Assembly: GCF_003253745.1 (NCBI RefSeq)
Contig: NZ_MZXV01000056.1
Coordinates: 372,001-436,000, forward strand
Reading direction: 5' to 3'
DNA from: Mesorhizobium kowhaii
GTDB lineage: Bacteria > Pseudomonadota > Alphaproteobacteria > Rhizobiales > Rhizobiaceae
Length of the DNA stretch: 64,000 bases
Part shown: one piece after another, positions 54,588 to 62,669 of the stretch
How the letters are laid out: every line of letters begins with the position of its first letter
Numbering within the stretch: the first letter of the stretch is position 1
Notes under the pieces: generated by a model
The model's input: only the letters and a program-made list of their open reading frames with translations
What the model was told of the DNA's origin: nothing
Database searches by the model: none
Position numbers and translations under genes: made by a program

Positions 54588-55376
54588 ATGACGCTGAAGC
54601 TCGACAAGGTCAATCGCGGACCACACCTCTCCACCCTGGTTGCGAGTTCCATCTCGCGCGAGATCGCGCAGGGGCGCCTGAAGCCCGGCGATCAGCTGCC
54701 GACCGAGCAGGCGCTGGCGACGACGTTCGGGGTCAGCCGCAACGTGGTGCGCGAGGCGATCGCGCGGCTGCGCTCGGAAGGCCGCATCTGGTCGCAGCAG
54801 GGGCGCGGCGCCTTCGTGGTGGAGAGCAACAACCCGACGGTGCTGACCATCGACTACGAGGCGCTGCAGCGCGCCGACTCCTTCCGCAACCTGTTCGAAC
54901 TGCGCGGCATCCTCGAGGTGCAGGCGGCGGCCTTTGCCGCAAAGCGGCGTACCGAAGCCGATCTCACCGCAATGGGCGATGCGCTGGCCGGCATGCGTGC
55001 GGCCCCCTATGGCAGCGTCGCCTGGCTGCGCAGCGATCTTGAATTCCACCGCACCGTCGCCGAGGCGACGCGCAACAACTATATGGGCCAGTTCCTGGTC
55101 TTTGTTTCCGAGCGTGTCCGCGAGAGCATTCTTGCTGCCGGCAACCAGCAGAAATCAGACGACATGGCCCGCATCACGCTCGGCGAACACGAGCGCATCC
55201 TGGCCGCCATCCGCGCCGGCGATGTTCAGGCGGCGCAGGAGGCCATGCGCGACCATCTGGCGGGCGCGGCGTTGCGTGTTGGGCTGCATGATGGTGGTGA
55301 GGCGGAGGCAGAGGCAGCATCTCCGGTGCGGCACACACGACTGCGGAAGGCTATTCGTAAGCAGGCCGCCGGATAG
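54588..55376 (+). CDS. GntR-family regulator, FCD subfamily
   Basis: 262 residues: helix-turn-helix at about 20-80 (QLPTEQALATTFGVSRNVVREAI) and FCD domain with DLEFHRTVAEA and GEHERILAAI, DHLAG. A basic C-terminal tail (residues about 245-262, RHTRLRKAIRKQ) is unusual. Directly behind the FAD-linked dehydrogenase, its likely target; the TTGT-type site at 53073 could be its operator. Confidence 0.9.
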   Translation: MTLKLDKVNRGPHLSTLVASSISREIAQGRLKPGDQLPTEQALATTFGVSRNVVREAIARLRSEGRIWSQQGRGAFVVESNNPTVLTIDYEALQRADSFRNLFELRGILEVQAAAFAAKRRTEADLTAMGDALAGMRAAPYGSVAWLRSDLEFHRTVAEATRNNYMGQFLVFVSERVRESILAAGNQQKSDDMARITLGEHERILAAIRAGDVQAAQEAMRDHLAGAALRVGLHDGGEAEAEAASPVRHTRLRKAIRKQAAG

Positions 55377-55377
55377 G

Positions 55378-55646
55378 TCGTGTATCAGCTTGAAATTTGA
55401 CCCTGAGCTTTTTGCTCGGCTTGGTTCTTTTGCGTGCCGCGATGCTGATTGCAATGAAAGCAGGCGGCGGCGAGTTGCTCATATCGTCAGTGCCGCCATC
55501 CATACGGGCTTTCTTGTGTTCGATGATAGGGCGTGTCGGGCCTCGCTTCGTAAACGGGGGGCGACAATGTAGCACAATCCGCCTTGGAGCTTAACCAGAT
55601 GGCGGCGCACCCACATTCGATACAGAGGATTTCTTAGATGCTTCAT
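55378..55646 (-). pseudogene. HNH endonuclease remnant with frameshifts
   Basis: Pieces of one HNH-type protein occur in different minus-strand frames: RRHLVKLQGGLCYI (start of the zinc-ribbon region), then in another frame RPPFTKRGPTRPIIEHKKARMDGGTDDMSN (the H of the HNH motif), after which the expected C-x2-C-N-x-x-K/R part is scrambled. At least two frameshifts. Sits at the left edge of an accessory strip. Confidence 0.65.
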
Positions 55647-55738
55647 GTTCCCCGCAAAATGGGAACATGGGAGCGGGCCAGGCGTCGATCCGCTTTTTAT
55701 AGGGACCGCGTTTGCCCGGCTTAGGCGCAACAGTTCAG

Positions 55739-56902
55739 CTATTTTTCAACGATTGAAAGCGTGGGTGTCGGACTTCTCTCAGCTACTTCGATTGATCTGC
55801 CAAAATGGTCGCTCAAGACGTCCAGCGAAATTCCCAAGGTTTCGTCTGAGTCCAACTTAGGAAGCAGTCCCCGTTCAACCAATTTCTTCCACGCATTGAA
55901 GAGTAGGCCGGGCCTCTCAATCGGAATTGTATCGTCTAGAGGTTCCTTCGCCAGTTGCTTTGTTTTGGTCATTTGAATGCGGAAGGAAACGTATTGGTTT
56001 TCATCAATAGCGCCTATGTCGCGCGCGCGATGGGCAATCGCCTGCATTGACACCAACCAGCGCTGTTTGAGCCCCTTCAAATGGCTCGCCCTGGTAGAAT
56101 AGAACTCACGGAATATGGACGCGCGCGGCAGAAGAAATGCCCCGGCAAACCAATTGGCTTCGCGCTCGATGCGATCCCGGGTTGCCTTAGACTCCATGTC
56201 GTCCTGGGAGATGTCGCGGTGCAGGATTAGGTGGCCAAGTTCATGGGCGGCATCAAATCGAGACCTCACCGCAGAACCTTTATCTGATCCCAACAGCACA
56301 TATGGTCGACCATTAATCCAACAAGAGAATGCGTCGATCTTTTCGGAGCCAAGCGAAAACCTGCTAACGATCACGCCCTGGGATTCGAGCAGGGCCACCA
56401 TATTGTTTATGGGGGCGTCACCCAAGTTCCAATGACGCCGTGTCCGAGCGGCAATATATTCGATCTGCTCCAATGAATATTCGCCGTCATGATCCATATC
56501 GTCGAAGAATGGAACGTTGGGTGTCGGCAGCCTAATTCCTGCGTCCAGAAGTGTTTGGACAAACTCCCAAAGCCAATTCGTCCGAACGTCCAGAGCCATG
56601 TTAATTCTATTGCTCTTCGGTCCTACGCTTCTGAAGAACCGGACCTTTTTGTTGATCGAATTGGCCGGCGTTTCCTTTAGAAAAAACGAAACGGGTTGGT
56701 GCAGGAGCCGAGCCAACTGCATCAAGATATTCATGTCAGGGCGACGGTCGCCATTCTCATAATGGCCTATGGCTGTGCCGGTGATGTTAAGCGCTCGGGC
56801 TACATCGGCGCGCGACATCTGTAGCGCCATGCGCGCGTCGGCGAGGCGTTGAGGAACAACGCCGGATGCGCGATCTGGAAAATGGAAAATATCGCCAGTC
56901 AT
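55739..56902 (-). CDS. XRE regulator fused to ImmA/IrrE-type metallopeptidase
   Basis: 387 residues. A Cro/CI-type helix-turn-helix (about 17-72; SRADVARALNITGTAIGHYENG) is joined to a COG2856 zinc peptidase with HELGH at 220-224 and EREANWFAGAFLLP downstream. In ImmA-like systems the peptidase removes a repressor; in fused forms the protein is both repressor and protease and often controls a neighbour in phage, ICE or toxin-antitoxin loci. It overlaps the upstream gene by 4 bp (ATGA at 56899-56902), so the two act together. Confidence 0.9.
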   Translation of the reverse strand: MTGDIFHFPDRASGVVPQRLADARMALQMSRADVARALNITGTAIGHYENGDRRPDMNILMQLARLLHQPVSFFLKETPANSINKKVRFFRSVGPKSNRINMALDVRTNWLWEFVQTLLDAGIRLPTPNVPFFDDMDHDGEYSLEQIEYIAARTRRHWNLGDAPINNMVALLESQGVIVSRFSLGSEKIDAFSCWINGRPYVLLGSDKGSAVRSRFDAAHELGHLILHRDISQDDMESKATRDRIEREANWFAGAFLLPRASIFREFYSTRASHLKGLKQRWLVSMQAIAHRARDIGAIDENQYVSFRIQMTKTKQLAKEPLDDTIPIERPGLLFNAWKKLVERGLLPKLDSDETLGISLDVLSDHFGRSIEVAERSPTPTLSIVEK

Positions 56903-57549
56903 TCTTCGTCGTGAACTTTCTTGATTATCTCGTCTATCAACTCGGCGTCCGGCGACTCCGTTGGTCCTTCGCCTCTAGCGCCAGTCGTGTCGGTGGCGAC
57001 CTCGTGAGGCAGCTTGAGCAAGTCGTCAGTGAACCAGATCAGCTTGTTTTCGGTCGGGTGTGGGACGGATAAATTGGCGAAACGAAGATTGCCGTGGCCG
57101 TGAAGGAGGAGAATGTGCTTCCGAGTATCGTCCCTGGCGCGCTCTGCGTTCATTTCTTCGAAGAGATATTCGGCGTTGGGAACGTCAAGCTGGTCGCGGA
57201 ACTTCGCCCATCTCGGTTTCTTGTGAGGATAGTCGACCTGGTTAATGGTGATTTCAGCGCCGGGCGACCGCATCACCAAATGTTTGCCTGTCGGGCAGGC
57301 ATAGTCTTCCCACGAAGGATCGAATGGAAGATGTCCTTCCCGTATTAGCCTTATGAACTCAAACTCAGCGGCCAGCACGATCAGGTCACCGCGTTGGAAT
57401 TTTGCGCTTGGCGTTCCAAGGAATTCCAGACGCTCGAACGCATCGTCTGCGCTAGCGTAGGCGCGCTTGAGTGCAGCGGGGATCAGCGGCCGATATACGG
57501 CCGGGTACTCTTCATCGATCAAATCCTCTGCGGGATTGCTCGCGGACAT
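56899..57549 (-). CDS. Unknown partner of the XRE-ImmA protein
   Basis: 216 residues, no recognised domain. Hydrophilic, with a short central region (LIVLAAEFEFIRLIREGHL; HLVMRSPGAEITINQV) and an acidic end (ELIDEIIKKVHDEE). No signal peptide. Start ATG 57549 lies 10 bp from a perfect palindrome at 57560-57582. Overlap with the next gene shows coupled translation. It could be a toxin, antitoxin or anti-repressor; nothing in the sequence decides. Confidence 0.75.
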   Translation of the reverse strand: MSASNPAEDLIDEEYPAVYRPLIPAALKRAYASADDAFERLEFLGTPSAKFQRGDLIVLAAEFEFIRLIREGHLPFDPSWEDYACPTGKHLVMRSPGAEITINQVDYPHKKPRWAKFRDQLDVPNAEYLFEEMNAERARDDTRKHILLLHGHGNLRFANLSVPHPTENKLIWFTDDLLKLPHEVATDTTGARGEGPTESPDAELIDEIIKKVHDEE

Positions 57550-57559
57550 ACGAATCTCC

Positions 57560-57582
57560 GTTGGAAAAATGGACTTTCCAAC
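57560..57582 (-). promoter_or_regulatory. Operator-like perfect palindrome of the XRE-ImmA unit
   Basis: GTTGGAAA-N7-TTTCCAAC, 8 bp arms without mismatch, 10 bp before the start codon at 57549; another TTGGAAA half-site follows at 57597-57603. Position and symmetry fit autoregulation by the XRE protein. A TTGACT -35-like box is at 57612-57607 on the minus strand. Confidence 0.6.
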
Positions 57583-57709
57583 AAAAGCGAGTATTCTTGG
57601 AAAAAAGTCAACACCTATTCGGGCGCGACAACTACTTTGTTCCCCACCGCTTCGCCGCTGCCTTCTTCTCGGCGCGCCGGGTCGCGCGGGCGCTTGGGGT
57701 GCCTATCAG

Positions 57710-57991
57710 TCATGATAATGCGTCCGGATGCATTGATTTAGTACCGGAAAATGTTCGCGGTTTTAGCGAGCATCCATCATGACCTTCGATGTGCTCGAAA
57801 TGAGCGCGCATCCCGTTGTTGCCCTCACGGTGAGCGCGGACAGCGCCGTGGCACTCGGGGCAACGCTTCCGGCGATCAGGGTTTAGTTCAAGCGCCTGAT
57901 AAACCTCAATGGGCGCCCAAACACCGATCCCCGATTCCATTTCGCAAAAGTCTTTTTCCATTGACCGAATATGGCATTCGACGTCGGCCAT
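57710..57991 (-). CDS. Small zinc-ribbon-like protein, 93 aa
   Basis: Contains RKRCPECHGAVRAHREG followed by NGMRAHFEHIEGHDGCSL, a Cys/His set typical of small rhizobial zinc-binding proteins of unknown function that I recall as common in this order. A second possible start is Met11 (57961); neither has a clear ribosome site. The pattern of conserved Cys and His makes a real gene likely. Confidence 0.65.
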   Translation of the reverse strand: MADVECHIRSMEKDFCEMESGIGVWAPIEVYQALELNPDRRKRCPECHGAVRAHREGNNGMRAHFEHIEGHDGCSLKPRTFSGTKSMHPDALS

Positions 57992-58058
57992 TCAAAGGCT
58001 GAATTTCAAACTGACCCGAACTCCTATATGCTTAGCGGAAACCATCGGAGGGATCGAA

Positions 58059-58358
58059 ATGCAGCCTTATGAAAAGGTCGTGTACATATATCGTGGCGCT
58101 CCGGGAAACTCGTACGTTTTGACGCTACTTCTGGATCCCGTTAATTGCGAACTCAAGGTGAAAGATTACCATACCCGATACAAAGGTACTCGCCGGTCGA
58201 CAATGATGTGGAGCGTCCCCGACTTTCTCAACCTCAAACTTTCCACATGGCCCTATCTGTACAAGCTATCGCTGCCGAAAGTTCGCCAAGCGGTTCTTGA
58301 TTTGATGATCAAGGCCGGCGCCGAACAAGTCGATGATGTCAACGCCTATAGGACCTAA
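58059..58358 (+). CDS. Hypothetical protein, 99 aa
   Basis: No family recognised. Start ATG 58059 follows CGGAGGGATCGAA, a strong ribosome site. Beta-rich first half (KVVYIYRGAPGNSYVLTLLL), basic middle, helical end (SLPKVRQAVLDLMIKAGAEQ). Lower GC than the catabolic region to the left. Stand-alone between the zinc-ribbon gene and the SRAP gene. Confidence 0.65.
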   Translation: MQPYEKVVYIYRGAPGNSYVLTLLLDPVNCELKVKDYHTRYKGTRRSTMMWSVPDFLNLKLSTWPYLYKLSLPKVRQAVLDLMIKAGAEQVDDVNAYRT

Positions 58359-58490
58359 AGGCCAGAAGCGCCCGGCCGACGTAATCGGCAATGCTGTCTG
58401 CGTCATGCGCATTGCTGAATGCGAGGAAGCTGCAGTACCCTCCAAATTTTTCGACTGGTCGGAGGACCACTCTCACGGCAGAGTGTGACC

Positions 58491-59204
58491 ATGTGCAATC
58501 TTTACAACATCACCACGTCGCAAGAAGCTGTCCGCCAGTGGACTAGGACCTTGCGGGACATCTTGGGCAACCTCGAGCCGTCCATTGACATCTATCCCAA
58601 CCAACCCGGCCCGGTGGTGCGCAATGCGCTGGACGGGGTGCGGGAGCTTGCCAATCTGCTGTGGGGCATGCCGACGCCCATTGAGCGGATGAAGGGCAAG
58701 GCCGACTACGGCACCACCAACATACGCAATCCCCAGTACGGCCATTGGCAAGAGTATGTCGGTGTCGGGAACCGCTGCGTGGTGCCCGTGACGAGCTTTG
58801 CGGAGCCGAGCCCGACACCCGGCGACAAGGACCCTGAAACAGGCATCCAGCGAAACTATTGGTTCGCGCTCAATGAGGACCGCCCGCTGTTCTTCTTCGC
58901 TGGCCTCTGGACGCCGTGGCATGGGGTGCGCAAGGTCAAGGACGGCCCCGGCGACTTCGAGCTTTACGGCTTCATGACGACCGCGCCCAACGCCCTCATC
59001 AAGCCGATCCACGAGAAGGCCATGCCGGTTATCCTGAGGACGCAAGAGGAAACGGAGACCTGGCTGACAGCACCGTGGTCGGAAGCGAAGCGGCTGCAGC
59101 GCACGGCGCCGGACGATGCCCTTGTGATTGTCGAGAAGCCGGCCACGCAGATCAAGTTTCCGCAGCAGGCACCGCAGGCGCCGGCTCAGGGCTCACTGTT
59201 CTAG
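58491..59204 (+). CDS. SRAP-family protein (SOS response-associated, YedK/HMCES-like)
   Basis: 237 residues. Begins MCNLYN, so Cys2 can become the catalytic N-terminal residue; YPNQPGPVV, LLWGMPTP, TNIRNPQYG, RCVVPVTSFAEP, FFFAGLW and MTTAPNALIKPIHEKAMPVIL complete the family pattern including the active-site Glu and His. YedK-type proteins form covalent links with abasic sites in single-stranded DNA and shield them. ATG 58491 is fixed by the need for Cys2. Confidence 0.92.
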   Translation: MCNLYNITTSQEAVRQWTRTLRDILGNLEPSIDIYPNQPGPVVRNALDGVRELANLLWGMPTPIERMKGKADYGTTNIRNPQYGHWQEYVGVGNRCVVPVTSFAEPSPTPGDKDPETGIQRNYWFALNEDRPLFFFAGLWTPWHGVRKVKDGPGDFELYGFMTTAPNALIKPIHEKAMPVILRTQEETETWLTAPWSEAKRLQRTAPDDALVIVEKPATQIKFPQQAPQAPAQGSLF

Positions 59205-59205
59205 G

Positions 59206-59520
59206 CTAGCTGTCATCCCGCCAAATCACCCGCCGCACCATGCGGATTTCGACAAGCCGCCTCACCCGTATCTTCATGCCCTCCAATGCACTTGGCAGCA
59301 GGATATCCACGTCAAGCTCGCGGCGTCTGCACCGCTCGCAACGCATGTGCCGGGCCACGTCCCAAAACGGAATGTCCCCGACGAGCCTGGCGAGGTCCCC
59401 TGGCAGATAGTGGCGAGTGATGTTGCAGTTGATGCACCGGACACGGACTAGCTGACCAACCTCATGCGCTCGGCACAGGGTCTGCACAAGGCGGCGCGGT
59501 CGTCTGCTCTGTTCCGGCAT
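59206..59520 (-). CDS. Small zinc-ribbon protein, 104 aa
   Basis: Two CxxC knuckles, CINC near residue 29 and CERC near 60, separated by YLPGDLARLVGDIPF, predict a zinc-binding fold. The family is common in rhizobial accessory regions and has no known function (from memory). Convergent with the SRAP gene and divergent from the small gene at 59622. Confidence 0.7.
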   Translation of the reverse strand: MPEQSRRPRRLVQTLCRAHEVGQLVRVRCINCNITRHYLPGDLARLVGDIPFWDVARHMRCERCRRRELDVDILLPSALEGMKIRVRRLVEIRMVRRVIWRDDS

Positions 59521-59563
59521 GGCTCAAAAATAGGAACCCATTCCTCTCCGAGTCAATTCGCTC

Positions 59564-59592
59564 TTGACAATTATGTTCCCTTTTTGTTCTAT
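59564..59592 (+). promoter_or_regulatory. Possible sigma-70 promoter of the small-gene pair
   Basis: TTGACA (59564-59569), 17 bp spacer, then TTCTAT (59587-59592), about 30 bp before ATG 59622, in a locally AT-rich stretch. The -35 box is perfect; the -10 box is weak. Confidence 0.4.
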
Positions 59593-59621
59593 GCGACCAT
59601 GCAGCTTTTGGAGCAATCGCC

Positions 59622-59801
59622 ATGGACCACATTGTGACATTGGACAGCCGCAACGAAGCCGCCCTCCAGGCAATCGCTGAGAAGTTCATTGCCCAGCACA
59701 AGGGCGACCCAGTGAAGGCGCTAAAGGAGATGATCGTTCTCAACGGGCACCTTCAGGACCGCCTTGACACGCTCTCTGCGCCGCGTCGGGCAACCCGTTA
59801 G
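59622..59801 (+). CDS. Small helical protein, 59 aa (paralog 1)
   Basis: Short gene with ATG 59622 after GGAGCAATCGCC. Helical, with AEKFIAQHKGDPVKALKEMI and NGHLQDRL. It shares the pattern A-E-K-x-I-A-x(2-5)-D/S-P-x-x-x-L/V-K-x-(L)-M-x-x-N with the next gene, so the two are probably diverged duplicates. No known family. Confidence 0.7.
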   Translation: MDHIVTLDSRNEAALQAIAEKFIAQHKGDPVKALKEMIVLNGHLQDRLDTLSAPRRATR

Positions 59802-59811
59802 GAGAAACGCT

Positions 59812-60021
59812 ATGGCCACGATGCATTTGGACGCCGAATCCAAAGCCGAACTGCACGCCGAAGCGGAGAAGCTCATCGCCCGCTATGAGAGCCCCCTTGA
59901 GACCGTCAAAGCGCTCATGGCCTACAACTGCGAGCTTGAGACCCAAATTCTCGCCCTCGCCCACAGATTTCCGGGTATCGTCGCCATCAGCTACGATCCT
60001 ACGCCGCCTGTACTGGGGTGA
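59812..60021 (+). CDS. Small helical protein, 69 aa (paralog 2)
   Basis: ATG 59812 follows AGGAGAAACGCT, 10 bp after the previous gene's stop, so co-transcribed. AEAEKLIARYESPLETVKAL and NCELETQIL align with paralog 1. Function unknown; an oligomerising or DNA-associated role is only a guess. Confidence 0.7.
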   Translation: MATMHLDAESKAELHAEAEKLIARYESPLETVKALMAYNCELETQILALAHRFPGIVAISYDPTPPVLG

Positions 60022-60041
60022 TTGCGAATGACCGAAGTCGG

Positions 60042-60617
60042 TCAGGTCATATCGGCTGGCATCGCGTTGCTCGCCAACAGTGACGATCCGATGTCTCCGT
60101 CGAGCGCAAAACGCTCGCAGCGCTCGCCGTCGGACTCATCGATGAAGCTCTCGCTATGTTTGAAGCCGAGCTTCGCCAATATCCGCAGCGACGCGAAATT
60201 GCGCGCCGCCGCCTCGGCCGTCACCTGTTCAAGCGCCAGAGTTTCAAAGGCGTAGCGGAGGACTTCGCGCGCCGCCTCGCTGCCCAGTCCGTGCCCCCAA
60301 TGCGCACGCGCCAGCACAAATCCCAATGCGGCTGCCTTGGCGTCGGTTGCGCCGAAGGACAGGGTTATCGTCCCGATCGCGTCCGATACTCCTGCTTGGT
60401 CTATGGACCACTGGATCGCCTTACCGTCAGCGAACCGCTGACGCGAACGGGCGAACCATCGCTCGCCTGCGCTTATGTCGTCGGGAACGGGATCGCCGGC
60501 AAGGGAGGCGGATTCGACATCCGTCGCGCGCGCAAACCATGCTGGGATATCCCGTTCGCTCGGCGCCCGAAGCACGAGCCTTGGTGTCGTGAGCTTGGGA
60601 AATCGGACTGCTTCCAT
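60042..60617 (-). CDS. GNAT acetyltransferase (RimJ/RimL type)
   Basis: 191 residues from ATG 60617; a TTG at 60647 would add ten. LTTPRLVLRAPSERD opens the fold, LGFVLARAHWGHGLGSEA is the acetyl-CoA motif A (G-x-G), and NFASLRILAKLGFKH is motif B. Substrate unknown, probably an N-terminal amine or small molecule. Convergent with the paralog pair. Confidence 0.88.
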   Translation of the reverse strand: MEAVRFPKLTTPRLVLRAPSERDIPAWFARATDVESASLAGDPVPDDISAGERWFARSRQRFADGKAIQWSIDQAGVSDAIGTITLSFGATDAKAAALGFVLARAHWGHGLGSEAAREVLRYAFETLALEQVTAEAAARNFASLRILAKLGFKHSESFIDESDGERCERFALDGDIGSSLLASNAMPADMT

Positions 60618-60715
60618 GGGGGCATTTTCGACCTGAGACGGCGCCAATGCAACGGCGCTGCCAGGCCGCGTTCGCTAACCACCAATCTCGGTCATTCCGC
60701 ATTTATGTGTCGCCC

Positions 60716-60925
60716 CGCCCTCTGGCGGCTCAACCAGAGAAACACCGTTCAGCCGGCGATGATATCGGACAAAGCCGGCACGAACTTCTCGCCATGGCCG
60801 GTTGCAACCGCGGTGGCAAAGCCGTTGCGCACCACCGCACCGATCGGATTGGCGACATCGGAGGCTTGAGCGAAAGAGGCGAGATAGGTCATATCCTCAG
60901 CGCATTGACGATGGTGAAACGCTGA
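60716..60925 (-). pseudogene. Remnant 1 of a 3-hydroxyisobutyrate dehydrogenase-like gene
   Basis: DMTYLASFAQASDVANPIG and NGFATAVATGHGEKFVPALS match the end of the helical domain of beta-hydroxyacid dehydrogenases; the last residues (GVSLVEPPE) are present only after a one-base loss in the CGTTCAGCCGG stretch. The N-terminal NAD domain is missing. The same piece, better preserved, is at 62670-63080 in the same orientation. Confidence 0.75.
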
Positions 60926-61044
60926 TCGGGCTTGCCTGCAAGCCGTTGCTGGCAGGCACCTGTCGATCCGTGCCAAATCGCAAGATCGGTCGAGCGCGAC
61001 ATATCTGGAAGGGCCTAGCTGGTGTCGCCACGGAGGAAGAGACG

Positions 61045-61926
61045 GTGAAGGCGGCACTTGAAAACTACCATGCCCGAATGCAGCGGGTGCTGGACCACAT
61101 AGACCAGCATCTGGACGACGATCTGGGCCTGGAAGCATCGAGCGGCGTCGCGGCGTTCTCGAAATACCATTTCCACCGGCAGTTCACGTCCACCTTCGGG
61201 TTGTCCGTGCATCGCTATGTTCAGCTTGCCCGCATGAAGCGCGCTTCGTACCGGCTGGCCTACAGAGACGCCGAAAGCGTCACGGACATAGCGATGGATG
61301 CCGGTTACGACGCACCGGATGCCTTCGCCCGCGCCTTTCGGCAACGGTTCGGGCAATCGCCTTCGTCGTTCCGGAAGTCTCCCGACTGGGAGCCGTGGCT
61401 TGCGGCCTTCGGGCCTCTCGACAACGCCAGGAGCAAGCTCATGCAGAAGACTTTTACCACTGACGACGTGACGATCCGCGATGTGCCCCCCACGCCGGTG
61501 GCGATCGTGGAGCATCGGGGCGACCCGGCGACGCTCGGCGCCACCATCCAGAAGTTCATCGCGTGGCGCAAGGCCGCTGGCCTGTCGCCGAAGACAAGTC
61601 CGACCTTCAATGTCTGGCGTTCCGAGCGGCGTCCTGCGTCGCCTGCCGATTACAGCGTGGACCTTTGTGTCGGGACGGACCAACCGATCGAGGCGAACGG
61701 CGAGCAGATCAAGGCCGGCGAGATCCCCGGCGGACGCTGCGCGGTGCTGCGCGTCGTCGGCAACACCCACAATCTGGAGCCTGCTGCGCTCTACCTTTAT
61801 CGCGAGTGGCTGCCGGTCAGCGGCGAAGAAGCAAGGGATTTCCCTCTCTACTGCCAGCGCCTCGCCTTCTTCCCGGAGGTGCCGGAGCATGAGACGGTCG
61901 CGGAGCTGTTCCTGCCGCTGAAATAG
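61045..61926 (+). CDS. AraC-family regulator with GyrI-like effector domain
   Basis: 293 residues. AraC double helix-turn-helix at about 8-108 (LEASSGVAAFSKYHFHRQF; SVTDIAMDAGYDAPDAFARAF), then a GyrI/SbmC-like domain (about 135-293) as in Rob and MarA-type multidrug sensors. GTG 61045 follows GAGGAAGAGAC. It stands between two remnants of one dehydrogenase gene. Likely responds to a hydrophobic small molecule (family inference). Confidence 0.9.
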   Translation: MKAALENYHARMQRVLDHIDQHLDDDLGLEASSGVAAFSKYHFHRQFTSTFGLSVHRYVQLARMKRASYRLAYRDAESVTDIAMDAGYDAPDAFARAFRQRFGQSPSSFRKSPDWEPWLAAFGPLDNARSKLMQKTFTTDDVTIRDVPPTPVAIVEHRGDPATLGATIQKFIAWRKAAGLSPKTSPTFNVWRSERRPASPADYSVDLCVGTDQPIEANGEQIKAGEIPGGRCAVLRVVGNTHNLEPAALYLYREWLPVSGEEARDFPLYCQRLAFFPEVPEHETVAELFLPLK

Positions 61927-62029
61927 TTCTGCTGGACGGCGGCTTGCAATGGTTCGGGACAGGTCCGCCCCGGTGACCAAGGGACTTCAGTCCTAGTTGA
62001 GCCATAGCTAATATGCCTATAGCGTTGGC

Positions 62030-62120
62030 AGTGCGGGGGGGACGATCCCAAATCGAAGCCTATCCCGCAGTGGCCGGTGCGGCACGCTTCACCCAAGCAT
62101 CCCTGCACCGGCCATTCTTT
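62030..62120 (+). ncRNA. Candidate small RNA with two hairpins
   Basis: Hairpin 1 (62032-62069) is closed by TGCGGG/CCCGCA; hairpin 2 (62071-62114) has perfect 10 bp arms TGGCCGGTGC/GCACCGGCCA followed by TTCTTT, resembling an intrinsic terminator. Upstream, TTGAGC (61997) and TATAGC (62018) could be -35 and -10 boxes, though with 15 bp spacing. Could equally be the leader or terminator of neighbouring genes. Nothing else is seen in 61927-62223. Confidence 0.35.
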
Positions 62121-62223
62121 CGCTATGACCGGTTAGGCTCCCCTACCGCTGGGTAGCCTACGGCCCGCTTGAAATCGTAACCTGGGTGCGCGATTGTCGC
62201 CGCTTGGGGGAGATAGGTGATCG

Positions 62224-62424
62224 ATGCGCCGCACTACAAAGGCTCTGCCTTTCGTGCCGACCGAGATTCACGTCAGTACGTTCGAGGATGAGAAGGGCCT
62301 TCTAGGCATCCTTTCGATTCAGACAACGGAGGGCATCCTGGACCTGGCCCTCGACCTCACGACCGCAGACGCCGTCGCAAACGCCGTCAAGGAAATCCGG
62401 TCGAAGCTGGCCCCCGAGCGTTAA
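62224..62424 (+). CDS. Hypothetical protein, 66 aa
   Basis: Small protein with EIHVSTFEDEKGLLGILSIQ, TTEGILDLALDLTTADAVAN and a basic helical end; looks like a single alpha-beta domain, unknown family. ATG 62224 is preceded by GGGGGAGATAGG. A hairpin follows 4 bp after its stop codon. Confidence 0.65.
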   Translation: MRRTTKALPFVPTEIHVSTFEDEKGLLGILSIQTTEGILDLALDLTTADAVANAVKEIRSKLAPER

Positions 62425-62428
62425 AAGA

Positions 62429-62451
62429 AAGCCCGGCTTGAAACCGGGCTT
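62429..62451. terminator. Hairpin after the 66 aa gene
   Basis: AAGCCCGG-CTTGAAA-CCGGGCTT, perfect 8 bp stem. On the minus strand it is followed by TTTCTTTTAA, so it is a better terminator for minus-strand reads (such as the dehydrogenase remnant at 62670) than for the plus-strand gene. Confidence 0.65.
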
Positions 62452-62669
62452 GGGAGGTCAGTTGGGAACACCGAAAGTGAGAGGATCGTGCCCTTTCGGT
62501 ATTGCTAACTTTGCATCGCCTTCATGACGACTGCATGAAGCCATATGTCGATTGGCTAAAATACGGAACGTCCGATAGAGTGGCCATTCGGCTCGTCAAC
62601 GGCCGGGTCTGTCAAACATACAATCGCCTAATAGCACGCCCTGCGCCGCGCCTTATCGGTCCGGCCCCG

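Noticed and set aside
57394..57782. Plus-strand frames around the XRE-ImmA operator
   Set aside because: They overlap the real minus-strand gene and the palindrome; compositions are random-like.
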